A stretch of 35,442 nucleotides of DNA. It comes from Gemmatimonadota bacterium. Its GTDB lineage: Bacteria > Latescibacterota > UBA2968 > UBA8231. The notes under the pieces were generated by a model. The model had not been told where the DNA came from and did no database searches. It saw nothing but the letters and a program-made list of their open reading frames with translations. Below are positions 17,758 through 26,373 of this stretch, piece by piece. The stretch's first letter is position 1; every line of letters starts with the position of its first letter. The stretch spans positions 1 to 35,442 of the forward strand of contig JABHFS010000122.1 in NCBI GenBank assembly GCA_018672475.1. The letters run 5' to 3'. A program made the position numbers and the translations under genes.

Positions 17758-17892
17758 CTAGAGTTTACGCCGATTTTTTGTGCTTATCGTATTCCCCGCT
17801 ATGGCTATAATATTGTTAGGCCCGCGCAATTGCCGATGCGGGACTGTGTTACTGACAAAAGCTACTTGTTTGCCATCGGGTGACCACCACAT
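17758..17892 (-). pseudogene. Fragment of a TolB/PD40-type beta-propeller protein
   Basis: A 44-codon frame beginning MWWSPDGKQVAFVSN. WSPDGKQVAFVS is an almost perfect TolB-like (WD40-like, PD40) propeller signature, and intact proteins contain many such blades. Only one blade is present, a TGA lies directly before the ATG in frame, and the following residues lose the pattern before TAG. It lies 24 bp downstream of the aldehyde dehydrogenase stop on the same strand. I read it as a scrap of a degraded gene rather than a functional peptide. Confidence 0.5.
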
Positions 17893-17915
17893 TCATCCGC
17901 CCATCTGCTCTCAAT

Positions 17916-19304
17916 TCAAGAAATCCACACCGTTTTGTATTCGAAAAAGGGCTCTAGCCCCATCTCGCCGTAGCGACGGCCAATACCACTCTGTTTAAAA
18001 CCGCCCCAAGGCGTGCGGTGGCTCAACGCGCTGCCGCTATTAACCGTCACGATCCCCACTTCCAATCGCCGTATAAAGTAGCGCTGGCGCGCGGGCTCTT
18101 GCGTCCAGAGCGAAACGAGCAGCCCGTAATCGGTGTCGTTGGCCAGCACGAGCGCCTCCTCGTCACTGTCAAAGGTCAGCAAAGATACAACCGGCCCGAA
18201 AATTTCGTCGCGACAAACCGGACTAGATTGATCGTCAAAGGCAAAGGCCGTGGGCTCAAAATAACAGCCCTTTGCATATTCGTCTTCTGTCGCACGACTC
18301 CCGCCAAACAATAATGCACCCTGCGTCTTTCCCATTTCTACATAGCGTTCCACACGCTCTATCGCCGCCCCGTCGATCAACATACTGGGCCCTGCGGCTT
18401 GTGCCTTTTCTTGTAATAGCGCGACAAATTTGTCGCGCACTGAACTATGCAACAATACCCGACTTATCGCCGAGCACGCCTGCCCGGGAAAGGCCGAACC
18501 TATAGTCGCGTCCACGGCTGCTGTAAGATCGGCGTCGGGAAAGATGACCTGCGCCGTTTTGCTGCCCAGATTGAGCTGCCCCCGCTTGAGATCTTCGGCG
18601 GCGGCGGCCATGATCTTTTTGCCCGTAGCCGTGCTGCCGGTAAAACTGATCAGCCGCGTGGCCGGATGCGCGACGAGCGCCTGCCCCACCTCGGGGCCTT
18701 TGCCGCTGAGCGCGTTGACCACCCCGGGGGGGAAACCGGCTTCGTGGAAGACCTGCATGGTCCTGAGCGCCTGTGGTGCTTCCTGGTCGGGCGCTTTAAC
18801 CACGATCGTATTACCGGCTACCAATGCCGGCACAGCCGCCAAAAGAGCGCCCAACATCGGCCCATTGAAAGGCACAAAAATAGCAACGACCCCGAGCGGT
18901 TCTCTATATACATAATTAGTCTGTTGGTCGCCGTGTTCGATGAGCGTACCCGCTCCGTCATCGAGCTTGCCCACATAGTAGTCGATGACCCGTTCGATCA
19001 GCGGCGGGATGCCCGTCCCACCTTGGGGCTGGACCTTGGCCCCCGCTAGTTCGTCCGCCGCAGCATAGAGCATTTCTTTGAGCTTGGCGAACAAAGCACG
19101 CTTGTGTTCTACGCTACAGAACTTCCACTCGGCGTAAAACGCCTCTTGCGCAGCGGCCACGGCGCGGTCCACATCGACCCGAGTCGCATCGGCCACTTCG
19201 GCGATTAAGGTGCCATCTACGGGGCTATACAGGGGATAGTAGCGCCCAGAAGCTGGAGGGGAAATCTGACCCCCGGTCAGCAAATCATATTTTTTAACAC
19301 TCAT
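17916..19304 (-). CDS. NAD(P)-dependent aldehyde dehydrogenase family protein, general base replaced
   Basis: 462 residues with ALDH-superfamily features: FVPFNGPM (Asn147), VVKAPDQ (Lys170), FTGSTATGKK cofactor loop, the nucleophile Cys277 in FPGQACSAISR, and DEIFGPVV. The catalytic glutamate normally found in LELGGK is replaced: the motif reads LNLGSK, so residue 245 is Asn and the next glycine is Ser. Cofactor binding and thiol acylation should remain possible, but hydrolysis of the acyl-enzyme may be impaired, as in acyl-transferring ALDHs. AGGAG precedes the ATG. It lies downstream of the propeller genes on the same strand and may belong to that pathway. The substrate is unknown. Confidence 0.92.
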   Translation of the reverse strand: MSVKKYDLLTGGQISPPASGRYYPLYSPVDGTLIAEVADATRVDVDRAVAAAQEAFYAEWKFCSVEHKRALFAKLKEMLYAAADELAGAKVQPQGGTGIPPLIERVIDYYVGKLDDGAGTLIEHGDQQTNYVYREPLGVVAIFVPFNGPMLGALLAAVPALVAGNTIVVKAPDQEAPQALRTMQVFHEAGFPPGVVNALSGKGPEVGQALVAHPATRLISFTGSTATGKKIMAAAAEDLKRGQLNLGSKTAQVIFPDADLTAAVDATIGSAFPGQACSAISRVLLHSSVRDKFVALLQEKAQAAGPSMLIDGAAIERVERYVEMGKTQGALLFGGSRATEDEYAKGCYFEPTAFAFDDQSSPVCRDEIFGPVVSLLTFDSDEEALVLANDTDYGLLVSLWTQEPARQRYFIRRLEVGIVTVNSGSALSHRTPWGGFKQSGIGRRYGEMGLEPFFEYKTVWIS

Positions 19305-19430
19305 TCCATATTTCTCCTAGTGAAAATGCTTCTACTGATTCCCAATCAAGCGAACTTGCTTCTAATATTCCAACGGCAGTCTATTTAGCCGTCTCTTGTG
19401 GCCTCTTCGTCATGTCTCTCCTCCAGCCGA

Positions 19431-19815
19431 TTATTCTATGGCAAAAAAATAGCCATTGCGGTGATGGGAGAAAACTTTATCTCCATATCAAGCCGGCACC
19501 CCTTCTTCCATCGGCCCGCCAACATAGCAGCGCCAAAGCAATGTGCCGTTGTTGGGATCCACACAGTTCATGAATACACCTGCCGATGAAGCAACGATCG
19601 GCCTGAATCCTCACGTAATCACCCTCGCTATACGCTCCATCTCCCGAACCGCCGTTTACCCGCAAGATCTGCTCGATCTTATTTGTCGCAGAACTGAGCG
19701 CGAAAGCCGGGTTGGTCTCCGCACGGATATCCCCAGACGCTACGAGAGCCGCTAGTATGAGTGCGATTGTGGTTATCACTTTCAATTGCTGATCTATTAA
19801 TTGAGCGGCGAACAT
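19431..19815 (-). pseudogene. Remnant of a secreted PQQ-repeat protein (frameshift and internal stop)
   Basis: The N-terminal frame (from 19815) has a signal peptide (KVITTIALILAALVASG, DIRA) followed by LRVNGGSGDGAYSEGDYV, a pattern of InlB B-repeat-like modules. Near 19610 the coding sense moves to another frame, which reads RPIVASSAGVFMNCVDP, GTLLWRCYVGG, a TGA at 19490, then YGDKVF and GYFFAIE before TAA. That layout matches the last blades of the intact propeller protein just upstream (GKPLWTYKLG, YRDKVF, GYVHAIE). It is a deleted, frameshifted paralogue, 51 bp from the intact gene's stop. Confidence 0.7.
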
Positions 19816-19866
19816 ACAGTGTACCTCGCCGTATGCGGGTCATATACCGGCTACCTAGTTGCGCAG

Positions 19867-22512
19867 CTACTCGATGGCATGGACATAACCGTCCGCCGCA
19901 AGCACGAAGACTTTGTCGCGATAAACGCACAGCGTCGCCTCCTCGACGCGATGGCCGAGTTTATAGGTCCACAGTGGTTTACCGGTCTCTTCGTCGAGAC
20001 AGTAGAAAAACGGCGAGGTGCCCGAGGCAATATAGACGCGACCAGACGCAACCGCCGGTGCCGACAGGCCGCCGCCGTCCGGGTGCGTCCAGTAGATTTT
20101 GGCGGTCTCGGGATCGACGCAATAGACCGTGGAAAACAGCGGCACGCCGCGCAGCCCCATGCCGCCGCGTGACGAGAAGAATGCGCGCCCGCCGTGAAAG
20201 GCCGGCGTGGCGTTGAAGTCAGAGAACGCGCCTTTTTCCTCGTCGTTGGTGTTGCCCTCGTTGAGGACATCACCGGTTTTTCCATCTAGATATTTGCAGA
20301 TATTACTGTGGTGCGGCAGGTAGACCTTGCCGTCGAATGCGATAAGCGTACCCGAGTCGAGCGCAATGCCATTGGTCTTCCACACGATCGCACCGGTTTT
20401 TTTGTTAAACGCGTAGATCGAGCGGCTCCAGGAACCGAAGTAGACGAGGTCGCCGTCAATTGCAGGTTCGGCCGGGATCGACTGCGCGGTCGGGAACATC
20501 CACACGATATGGCCTGTTTTTGCGTCGAGACAGACAGCATAACCACTCACGGTGGGCACATAGACCAGACCATCGTCGACCATCGCCGACCCCCACACCC
20601 AACCACCCGGAAGGGTTTGTTTCCAAATCAACGCCCCATCCTCGGCATCTACGCAGTAGAAAAACCGTTCGCCGCCTTGTTGGCCGGCAAAAATCCGCCC
20701 GTCGGCACAAGCGGGTCCCGCGGAGATCGCGGCCCCCATTTCAAATTTCCAGATCGGCTCGCCCGTTTGCGCATCGGCCGCATGAAGAAATCCAGACGGG
20801 GTGCCAAAGAAGATCTTCCCGCGATGGGCCGTGGGTTTCGATTGGTAGTAGGTGCCCCCCGAAAGTTCATCCGTGAAAATGCGTTGGCCGGTGGGATCAA
20901 CGAATGCGTTGAGCGTGCTTTTCTCCCATAGCGTCCGTCCATCAGCCGAAAGACAGTACAACATGAGATTGCTGTCGCTAATCAGCAAACGGTCTTCAGC
21001 GGATACGAGGTCTGCGTAGATCGGGTGGGTACTAATCACTTTCGACCAGCAGCGCGTGCCGTCCAAGTCGATACAATGCAGTTTGCCGTCGACGGTCGCG
21101 ACAATAATATTATCACCGCAAACAACGGGTTTCGCCCGGACCCAGTCGGAGACCTCTACCTGCCAAACGACAGTCCCTGTTTGCGCATCCAGCGCATAAA
21201 CGCAATGGTTGGCCGCACCGACATAGACGCGATCGTCGTGCACGAGCGGCGTGCTGAAATGTTTGCGGGCACGGTGTTCGACGGCCTCGACACGTCTTTG
21301 CCAAAGTAACGCGCCGCTCTGCTCGCCCAGACAGTAGACCGAGCCACCATTGCAGCCGAAAAATACTCGCCCATTCGCCAACGTCACTTGGGTATTCACC
21401 GCACCCGACGCCTTGAATTGCCATGCGATGCGAGTCGCCTTGTTGGCTGGCAAAAACTCGTCCGTATCATCAAGGTCCGCCCCATCGAGCCTCAGCGCAT
21501 ACAGATAACCTTCCATCGTACCGACGATTGCCACGGTCTCGGTTAGCACCGGTTCGGCCAACGCATCGATGTCGCCGACGTTAAAATCCCAGCGCCAGGC
21601 GTCGTTGTCGAGGTCTGCGCAAACGAGGCGGTTGAAATTCTGGCAGATCGCAGGAGCTCCGTAGATATCGTGTACTGCAAACGGATACACCATATACTTG
21701 CCATTCGTCACAACGGCGGCATATTGGGTCCGATAGTCTACATGTCCGGCGTATTTTCGCTCGAGCGTTTGGCCGGTTGCCTTGTCGAGGTAAACGAGAT
21801 TTTTGGCCTGCCCTTCGTTGCCGCCGTGGCTGTTGACCTCCCGCAGGACGATCCGGTCATTGAGCACCAAAGGCGTTGAAGCGATGGCCGGATATTTATA
21901 GATGCCGAAGAGCGCATGCTCCTGGGTCGATTTCCAGATTTCCTGTCCTGTTGCAAGGTCGAGGCAGAAGCTGGTCGTATGCATGCCGGGCGAGGCGGCA
22001 TAGACCTTGCCCTCCTCAACGACCGGTCGCGCATACCAGCCAAGGCCGACGGGCAATTTCCATGCACTGCGACCATAGCGAGGCCCCGGCGCCTCGCTAT
22101 ATCCCGTATGATGGATATCGCCCTGAAACATCGGCCACTCGGCTTCCATATCCCCACCCGGCGGGCAGTCAGCAACATCGCCCTCGCCCGGCGTGGCGAT
22201 CGGCCCCTGCTCGATAAGCCGGGATTGCATGTCTTCCATCACGCCGAAGCCCTCGTCGATGAGTGCGGCCATCTCGGACAATAGACGTTCGTCGGCCCCC
22301 GCTACAATTTGATCCTCCAGCAGATAGTAGCGTTTATCCACGTCCGTAAACGGCCGGGTATCTGCCCCCTGCTGCTGGAGCGCGCTCAGCCACATGTAGA
22401 GCAGGAGCGATCGCCGTCGGTAGTTGTCTGCACTGGATGGCGATGATGCGATTTCGTGTCGCACCCTGTCGATATCAACGCTGCCGCTCGAATGGAATAC
22501 TTTGCTTGCCAT
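19867..22512 (-). CDS. Large PQQ-type beta-propeller repeat protein, no signal peptide
   Basis: About 881 residues. The first 110 or so are predicted helical and lack a signal peptide or lipobox. The rest contains about 15 PQQ/WD-like blades with the AxDaxTGxxxW pattern, for example YALDAQTGTVVWQ, CVDAEDGALIWK, CLDAKTGHIVWMF and CLDEETGKPLWTY, enough for two seven- or eight-bladed propellers. The catalytic Asp and Cys-Cys features of quinoprotein dehydrogenases are not evident, so a scaffold or ligand-binding role is as likely as an enzyme. An ATG at 22518 also exists, but AAGGGA spacing favours 22512. It starts 12 nt after the stop of the 680-residue protein, indicating cotranslation. Confidence 0.85.
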   Translation of the reverse strand: MASKVFHSSGSVDIDRVRHEIASSPSSADNYRRRSLLLYMWLSALQQQGADTRPFTDVDKRYYLLEDQIVAGADERLLSEMAALIDEGFGVMEDMQSRLIEQGPIATPGEGDVADCPPGGDMEAEWPMFQGDIHHTGYSEAPGPRYGRSAWKLPVGLGWYARPVVEEGKVYAASPGMHTTSFCLDLATGQEIWKSTQEHALFGIYKYPAIASTPLVLNDRIVLREVNSHGGNEGQAKNLVYLDKATGQTLERKYAGHVDYRTQYAAVVTNGKYMVYPFAVHDIYGAPAICQNFNRLVCADLDNDAWRWDFNVGDIDALAEPVLTETVAIVGTMEGYLYALRLDGADLDDTDEFLPANKATRIAWQFKASGAVNTQVTLANGRVFFGCNGGSVYCLGEQSGALLWQRRVEAVEHRARKHFSTPLVHDDRVYVGAANHCVYALDAQTGTVVWQVEVSDWVRAKPVVCGDNIIVATVDGKLHCIDLDGTRCWSKVISTHPIYADLVSAEDRLLISDSNLMLYCLSADGRTLWEKSTLNAFVDPTGQRIFTDELSGGTYYQSKPTAHRGKIFFGTPSGFLHAADAQTGEPIWKFEMGAAISAGPACADGRIFAGQQGGERFFYCVDAEDGALIWKQTLPGGWVWGSAMVDDGLVYVPTVSGYAVCLDAKTGHIVWMFPTAQSIPAEPAIDGDLVYFGSWSRSIYAFNKKTGAIVWKTNGIALDSGTLIAFDGKVYLPHHSNICKYLDGKTGDVLNEGNTNDEEKGAFSDFNATPAFHGGRAFFSSRGGMGLRGVPLFSTVYCVDPETAKIYWTHPDGGGLSAPAVASGRVYIASGTSPFFYCLDEETGKPLWTYKLGHRVEEATLCVYRDKVFVLAADGYVHAIE

Positions 22513-22524
22513 GGCCATTATCCC

Positions 22525-24567
22525 TTAGGACGCGAGTTCGCCGCCTTCGACTGTAGGCGTTCCCTGCACATCATTGGCTTCCACGCTGACACGACCATTG
22601 TCCCAAACCACGATACCGGTGCCCATCGACTCGATTTCCACTTTCCCCTCCGGCACCGTAAACACCAAGGGCGCCGCCTCGGGGCCATGATACGCGGCCA
22701 CCCAACAACGACGCTCGGGGCTGGCCAGAATCCAGGCCGCCGCCTTCCCGCATTCGAGCACGGCACCTGCGACCTCTACTTTGCCGTCACAGGTCTGCTT
22801 AGCCAAAGGCGATTCCAACATCGGCCATGCCTGGTCTCCACCTTCGGTCCAGCGCCGCTTCAGTTTCCACTGCATCAGATCGACCTCGATGCCCAAACTG
22901 CGCCCGTCGCGCCCATACTCTATGTTCCACAGGCGCTCTTCGTCGCCGCCGTCGTAGGTAAACGACGCCTCGGCCTCATCGCTCAATTGGCCGCCAGCGA
23001 CCACTTTCGCAAACGCCGCCCCATCAGCATAGGCACCCCGCTGGGCCACTTCAGCGTAGAAACCGCACTGCGGCATGCCCTGGTAAAACGAGCCGGGCCA
23101 ACCCAATTCCCAAAAAGTCTTGCCCCCCCCCTCGTAGTTGTAGATCTCCAAGGCCAGATTGCCCTGGTGTTCTACCAGTCGCAACGGCGGGTTGTGACTC
23201 AGATGGGTCCGCGTCAGCGGCCGCACTGCCGCCCACATCTGCCCACTGCCCACCACCACCGTTGCGCCTTCGGGCACATCAGCGGGTAACGCTTCGACCT
23301 TGCGGTCACCGATCCATATTTCATCGATCAAGTCGCGGCGCATCCAGATCAAGGCCAGCTTAAGCCCCGAACACGGCTGGCGAGCACCGATAACGCGCGG
23401 AGCATAGAGGCCGATCGCCCGCGTCTTATCCTGTACACCCCAGAAACGGCCTTCATCCGGCTGCAATTGCGTATTGGAGCGCGATGGTGTCGTGCGAAAA
23501 TCGCCCAGCCATTTCTCGTCTAAGATATACTTGCTAAGCAGGACCCCGGTCTCTTCGCCACACGTGAATTGCGCAATAAAGACACTCGACTCGCCCTCGA
23601 CAAAACGATTGGCCTGGCTGCTCAGATCCTTGGAGGCGACGCCCAAAGAAAACGCCTCATCCATATACGTCGTCATCATCTGCTGTCCGGCCGCATCGGA
23701 GGTCTCTTTGATTTCCAGCGGCAAGGGTTTGTCCTCTAGGGCCGCGGCAGCCCATTCGGGCAAAATGCCCGATGCAACCCAATGGCGCATCCAGTCGATC
23801 TCGGGTGGCGTCTTGGCCTCGACCTGCGGCTGATAGGCGCGACTGAACGGCCCGGACCAGCGGCCCGTACCCGGGTGCCCGTGCAGCAGCGCACTCAAGC
23901 CCGCGCGCACTGCGAAAACCCGGGCGATGGTGCGCGTCTCGTCGTCATTGCTCAGCGCCGCCAACTCGGCCAGGCGCTCGATCGACATGCCGGTATAACC
24001 GGGGCAATTGTACTCGTAAAACGTGCCGGAGCGATCGGTAAAAGCCAACCAGCGCCGCAGCTTGTCGCGGCCCCGCGCCATCAGTGCTTCGTCGTTGAGC
24101 AGTTCGCCGCCGATACAGGTATCAAAGACATCGGCCGCAGCAATCGTAGTGTAGCGCAGATGCACGTCAATGCGGGCGATCGCCTCCAACCCCAAACGAA
24201 TCCCCTCCAGCGCCTTGTCCCGCAAAGACGCGGGCACCGAATCGCCACAGCGCAGCATAGCCTTGATCAAAGGCATCACGGTAAAGTGCACGGCGTTCAG
24301 GTCCTCCACCATCTCGTCCTCGCGCTCCCAGGTGAAGTTGCCGAAATGCGGCGCCCCCGGCCGGCGCTCCTGCGATTCGAAAACCGCGTCCAACACCTTT
24401 TCAGCACATTCCATATCCTGCGGCGTGCCATTTTCGATCAGCCGCGTCGCCAGATTCATCCCGGGGATCGTAGCGTGGAAAACCTGACCGTTTTCCTCCC
24501 GGCCGGGCAGATTGACTTGCGGGTCGAAATCTTCGGGGAGGGCTAATGATTTTTTTTCGCTGTCCAT
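22525..24567 (-). CDS. Conserved-looking protein of unknown function, about 680 residues
   Basis: I do not recognise the family. No signal peptide or membrane helix is visible. The first 300 or so residues are rich in helical segments with aromatic and acidic positions (DVHLRYTTIAAADVFDTCIG, FYEYNCPGYTGMS), reminiscent of an alpha/alpha toroid. The remainder is strand-rich (RLVEHQGNLALEIYNYEGG, VFTVPEGKVEIES). Helical barrel followed by beta-sandwich is the layout of several polysaccharide lyases and glycosidases, so a carbohydrate-active role is a weak inference. The start at 24567 is chosen because GAGG lies 7 nt upstream. It sits between the broken TauD gene and the propeller gene, which begins 12 nt after its stop. 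Confidence 0.75.
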   Translation of the reverse strand: MDSEKKSLALPEDFDPQVNLPGREENGQVFHATIPGMNLATRLIENGTPQDMECAEKVLDAVFESQERRPGAPHFGNFTWEREDEMVEDLNAVHFTVMPLIKAMLRCGDSVPASLRDKALEGIRLGLEAIARIDVHLRYTTIAAADVFDTCIGGELLNDEALMARGRDKLRRWLAFTDRSGTFYEYNCPGYTGMSIERLAELAALSNDDETRTIARVFAVRAGLSALLHGHPGTGRWSGPFSRAYQPQVEAKTPPEIDWMRHWVASGILPEWAAAALEDKPLPLEIKETSDAAGQQMMTTYMDEAFSLGVASKDLSSQANRFVEGESSVFIAQFTCGEETGVLLSKYILDEKWLGDFRTTPSRSNTQLQPDEGRFWGVQDKTRAIGLYAPRVIGARQPCSGLKLALIWMRRDLIDEIWIGDRKVEALPADVPEGATVVVGSGQMWAAVRPLTRTHLSHNPPLRLVEHQGNLALEIYNYEGGGKTFWELGWPGSFYQGMPQCGFYAEVAQRGAYADGAAFAKVVAGGQLSDEAEASFTYDGGDEERLWNIEYGRDGRSLGIEVDLMQWKLKRRWTEGGDQAWPMLESPLAKQTCDGKVEVAGAVLECGKAAAWILASPERRCWVAAYHGPEAAPLVFTVPEGKVEIESMGTGIVVWDNGRVSVEANDVQGTPTVEGGELAS

Positions 24568-24700
24568 GTCTGACCTCAATTTAAATAGTGATTTCTAACA
24601 GGCGATTATTCTATTGCGCATAGGAACCCATCCGTCACGAGGGTAAATGCTTTCCCGTATTACTCTATTTTGCGTGAATGCTTTCAAGCCCAGGTAAAGA

Positions 24701-25563
24701 TTATATAAGGGGGCCATCTCCAGCGATGGTGGCGCGGCGCATGACCCGCCGTTGCGCCGGATTGTAGGCCATACCCCGGTGCAGCACGGACCGATTGTCC
24801 CCAATTACCAGATCCCCGGCTTGCCAAGTGTGCGAATAAACGGTTTCCGGACGCACGCAGAACTGGGTCAGTGCTTGCGTCAACGCCCGGCCTTTTTTCA
24901 CGGGCCAGCCGACCACATGCGAACAGTGCCTACCGACATAATAAATTTTGCGCCCAGTCCGGAGGTGGATGCGGACCAGCGGTTGCTGCGGCGGCGCAAG
25001 TTCGTCTTTTTCGGCAGCGGTAAAAATATCGCCGACGATATTTAACCGGGAATAGATAAGGGAATGTTCGCAGACCAGGTCCTCAAGCGCGTCTTTGGCC
25101 ATACCGTCAAAGGGCTCTAGCCAATCGTCGTAGCAGGCCCGAGCATCGGCAAATTCCGTGTTGCCGCCTTCGCTTGGCACTTCATGGGCAACCAGAAGTG
25201 AATAAGTACAAGGAACCCGTTTGAATGAACTATCGGAATGCCAGAGCGTATTGCCTTTCATATAGGTGACTTGTTTTCCATCGCGGTCCATAACGCGGCC
25301 GTCTTCACCGACATTGGACAGCATGGTTACTTTTTTATGGACCCCGCCGTATTGGTCCCGCTGCAGAGGAATTTCCAGTGTGCCAAATCCTTCGGCCAGC
25401 GCAACTAGACTTTCATCATCGAGAAGCTGCCCCCGGAAAGCGGCAATGCCCTGTGCGTCGATCGTTTGTTGTAGAGCCGCAAAACGGGCTCGTTCAGGGG
25501 CTGGCTCAAATCAATATCCGATTTTTGTGCAACAAAATTTTTCTTCAAGGTCTTAATCTTCAT
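24701..25563 (-). pseudogene. TauD/TfdA-type Fe(II)/2-oxoglutarate dioxygenase, frameshifted
   Basis: The N-terminal part (from ATG at 25563: MKIKTLKKNF, DIDLSQPLNE) and the C-terminal part lie in different frames that join near 25486-25491. The intact reading would be LSQPLNEARFAALQ, needing one extra G (GAGGCCC instead of GAGCCC). With that base the protein is 287 residues, the normal TauD length. The second frame continues AAFRGQLLDDESLVALAEGF, the iron ligands HSD in LWHSDSSF and His in VLHRGM, and the 2-oxoglutarate arginine in VMRRATIAG. All catalytic residues survive, so either the mutation is recent or it is a sequencing error. It directly follows the GntR regulator gene. Confidence 0.88.
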
Positions 25564-25595
25564 CGGCTCATCTGCTTTCAGTTTATCGGTGAGCC

Positions 25596-26207
25596 CTACT
25601 GGATATTTGCCCGCAGACATTCCTGCGCTACCGCTTTGTCGCCGCAGCGCAGCGCCGCGACCACCGCTTCGTGCTCGCGGTAGCTATCCATTAAATCCCG
25701 GTGACGCGAATAGGGCAGCATCATATGTGTCACCACCGGCACCCACACAGCCACCAGATCGGCGCCGCCGCCGCATTCGACGATATGGCGGTGAAAGGCC
25801 ATATCGTGCTCGACCACCTCGGCCATTTCGCCTTGGCGGCAGGCGACCTGAAAGAGCGATAGATTTTTCGCAAAAAACGCCAGCCCCTCATCGCCCTGTC
25901 GGCACAGCCCTTTTAAGGCAAAACTCTCTATCTTGCGACGCATCCTAACGACTAGCGACCGAATAGCAGGGTCGGGGCGGCGCACGCGCACGCGCACGCC
26001 GCAATTTTGCTCGGCCACCAGTAGACCTTCCTGGGTCAACTGCAATAGTGCATCGCGGACGGGGCCCCGACTGACGCCAAAGTGCCGGGCCAACGGCTGC
26101 TCGCGCAGCGCCTCACCCTCTCCGAGTTCGCCCGAAAGCACGGCATAACGCAAATGGGCGGCGACCTGTTCGCGAATAGTCCGGTGTACAGTAGGCACTT
26201 TTTCCAT
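25596..26207 (-). CDS. GntR-family transcriptional regulator (FadR/FCD subfamily)
   Basis: 203 residues. A winged-helix DNA-binding domain at the N-terminus contains LREQPLARHFGVSRGPVRDA, the typical GntR recognition-helix region. The helical FCD effector domain follows, with conserved polar positions in HDMAFHRHIVE and the late YREHEAVVAAL segment that supply metal/ligand residues in this subfamily. It is the first gene of the minus-strand unit and is followed 32 bp later by the dioxygenase gene. A 14-bp palindrome overlaps its own likely transcription start, so autoregulation and control of the dioxygenase/unknown/propeller genes is expected. The effector is probably a small carboxylate; that is inference from the subfamily. 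Confidence 0.93.
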   Translation of the reverse strand: MEKVPTVHRTIREQVAAHLRYAVLSGELGEGEALREQPLARHFGVSRGPVRDALLQLTQEGLLVAEQNCGVRVRVRRPDPAIRSLVVRMRRKIESFALKGLCRQGDEGLAFFAKNLSLFQVACRQGEMAEVVEHDMAFHRHIVECGGGADLVAVWVPVVTHMMLPYSRHRDLMDSYREHEAVVAALRCGDKAVAQECLRANIQ

Positions 26208-26215
26208 ACCATCCT

Positions 26216-26230
26216 CAATTTATAAAATTG
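26216..26230. promoter_or_regulatory. Second inverted repeat in the GntR leader
   Basis: CAATTT-ATA-AAATTG, two 6-bp arms around a 3-nt centre, lies between the palindromic operator and the GntR start codon. It could be an accessory operator or merely AT-rich leader sequence. It does not match the GT...AC pattern of GntR sites, so confidence is low. Confidence 0.3.
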
Positions 26231-26232
26231 CA

Positions 26233-26246
26233 GATTGTTAACAATC
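26233..26246. promoter_or_regulatory. Predicted GntR/FadR-type operator palindrome
   Basis: GATTGTTAACAATC is a perfect 14-bp palindrome. Its core TTGTTAACAA fits the known FadR-subfamily operator form (t.GT...AC.a). It lies 25-39 bp upstream of the GntR start and immediately downstream of the predicted -10 box, overlapping the expected transcription start. Binding here would block initiation, consistent with autorepression. Confidence 0.7.
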
Positions 26247-26247
26247 A

Positions 26248-26276
26248 ATGATATAAACAGATGCGTTTTATGACAA
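26248..26276 (-). promoter_or_regulatory. Sigma-70-type promoter of the GntR-dioxygenase unit
   Basis: On the minus strand TTGTCA (26276-26271) is followed after exactly 17 nt by TATCAT (26253-26248), five of six matches to each consensus. The predicted start falls inside the adjacent palindrome. This is the best promoter candidate for the regulator, dioxygenase, unknown protein and propeller genes. Confidence 0.65.
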
Positions 26277-26373
26277 ATCGCCAATGAGCATCTTCATCTT
26301 AACCAGCCGGACACGACCAGGCTCCGGTCGCAGGCATTGCAATAAAATTTCATTGCCGTTCTTTAGTATATTT

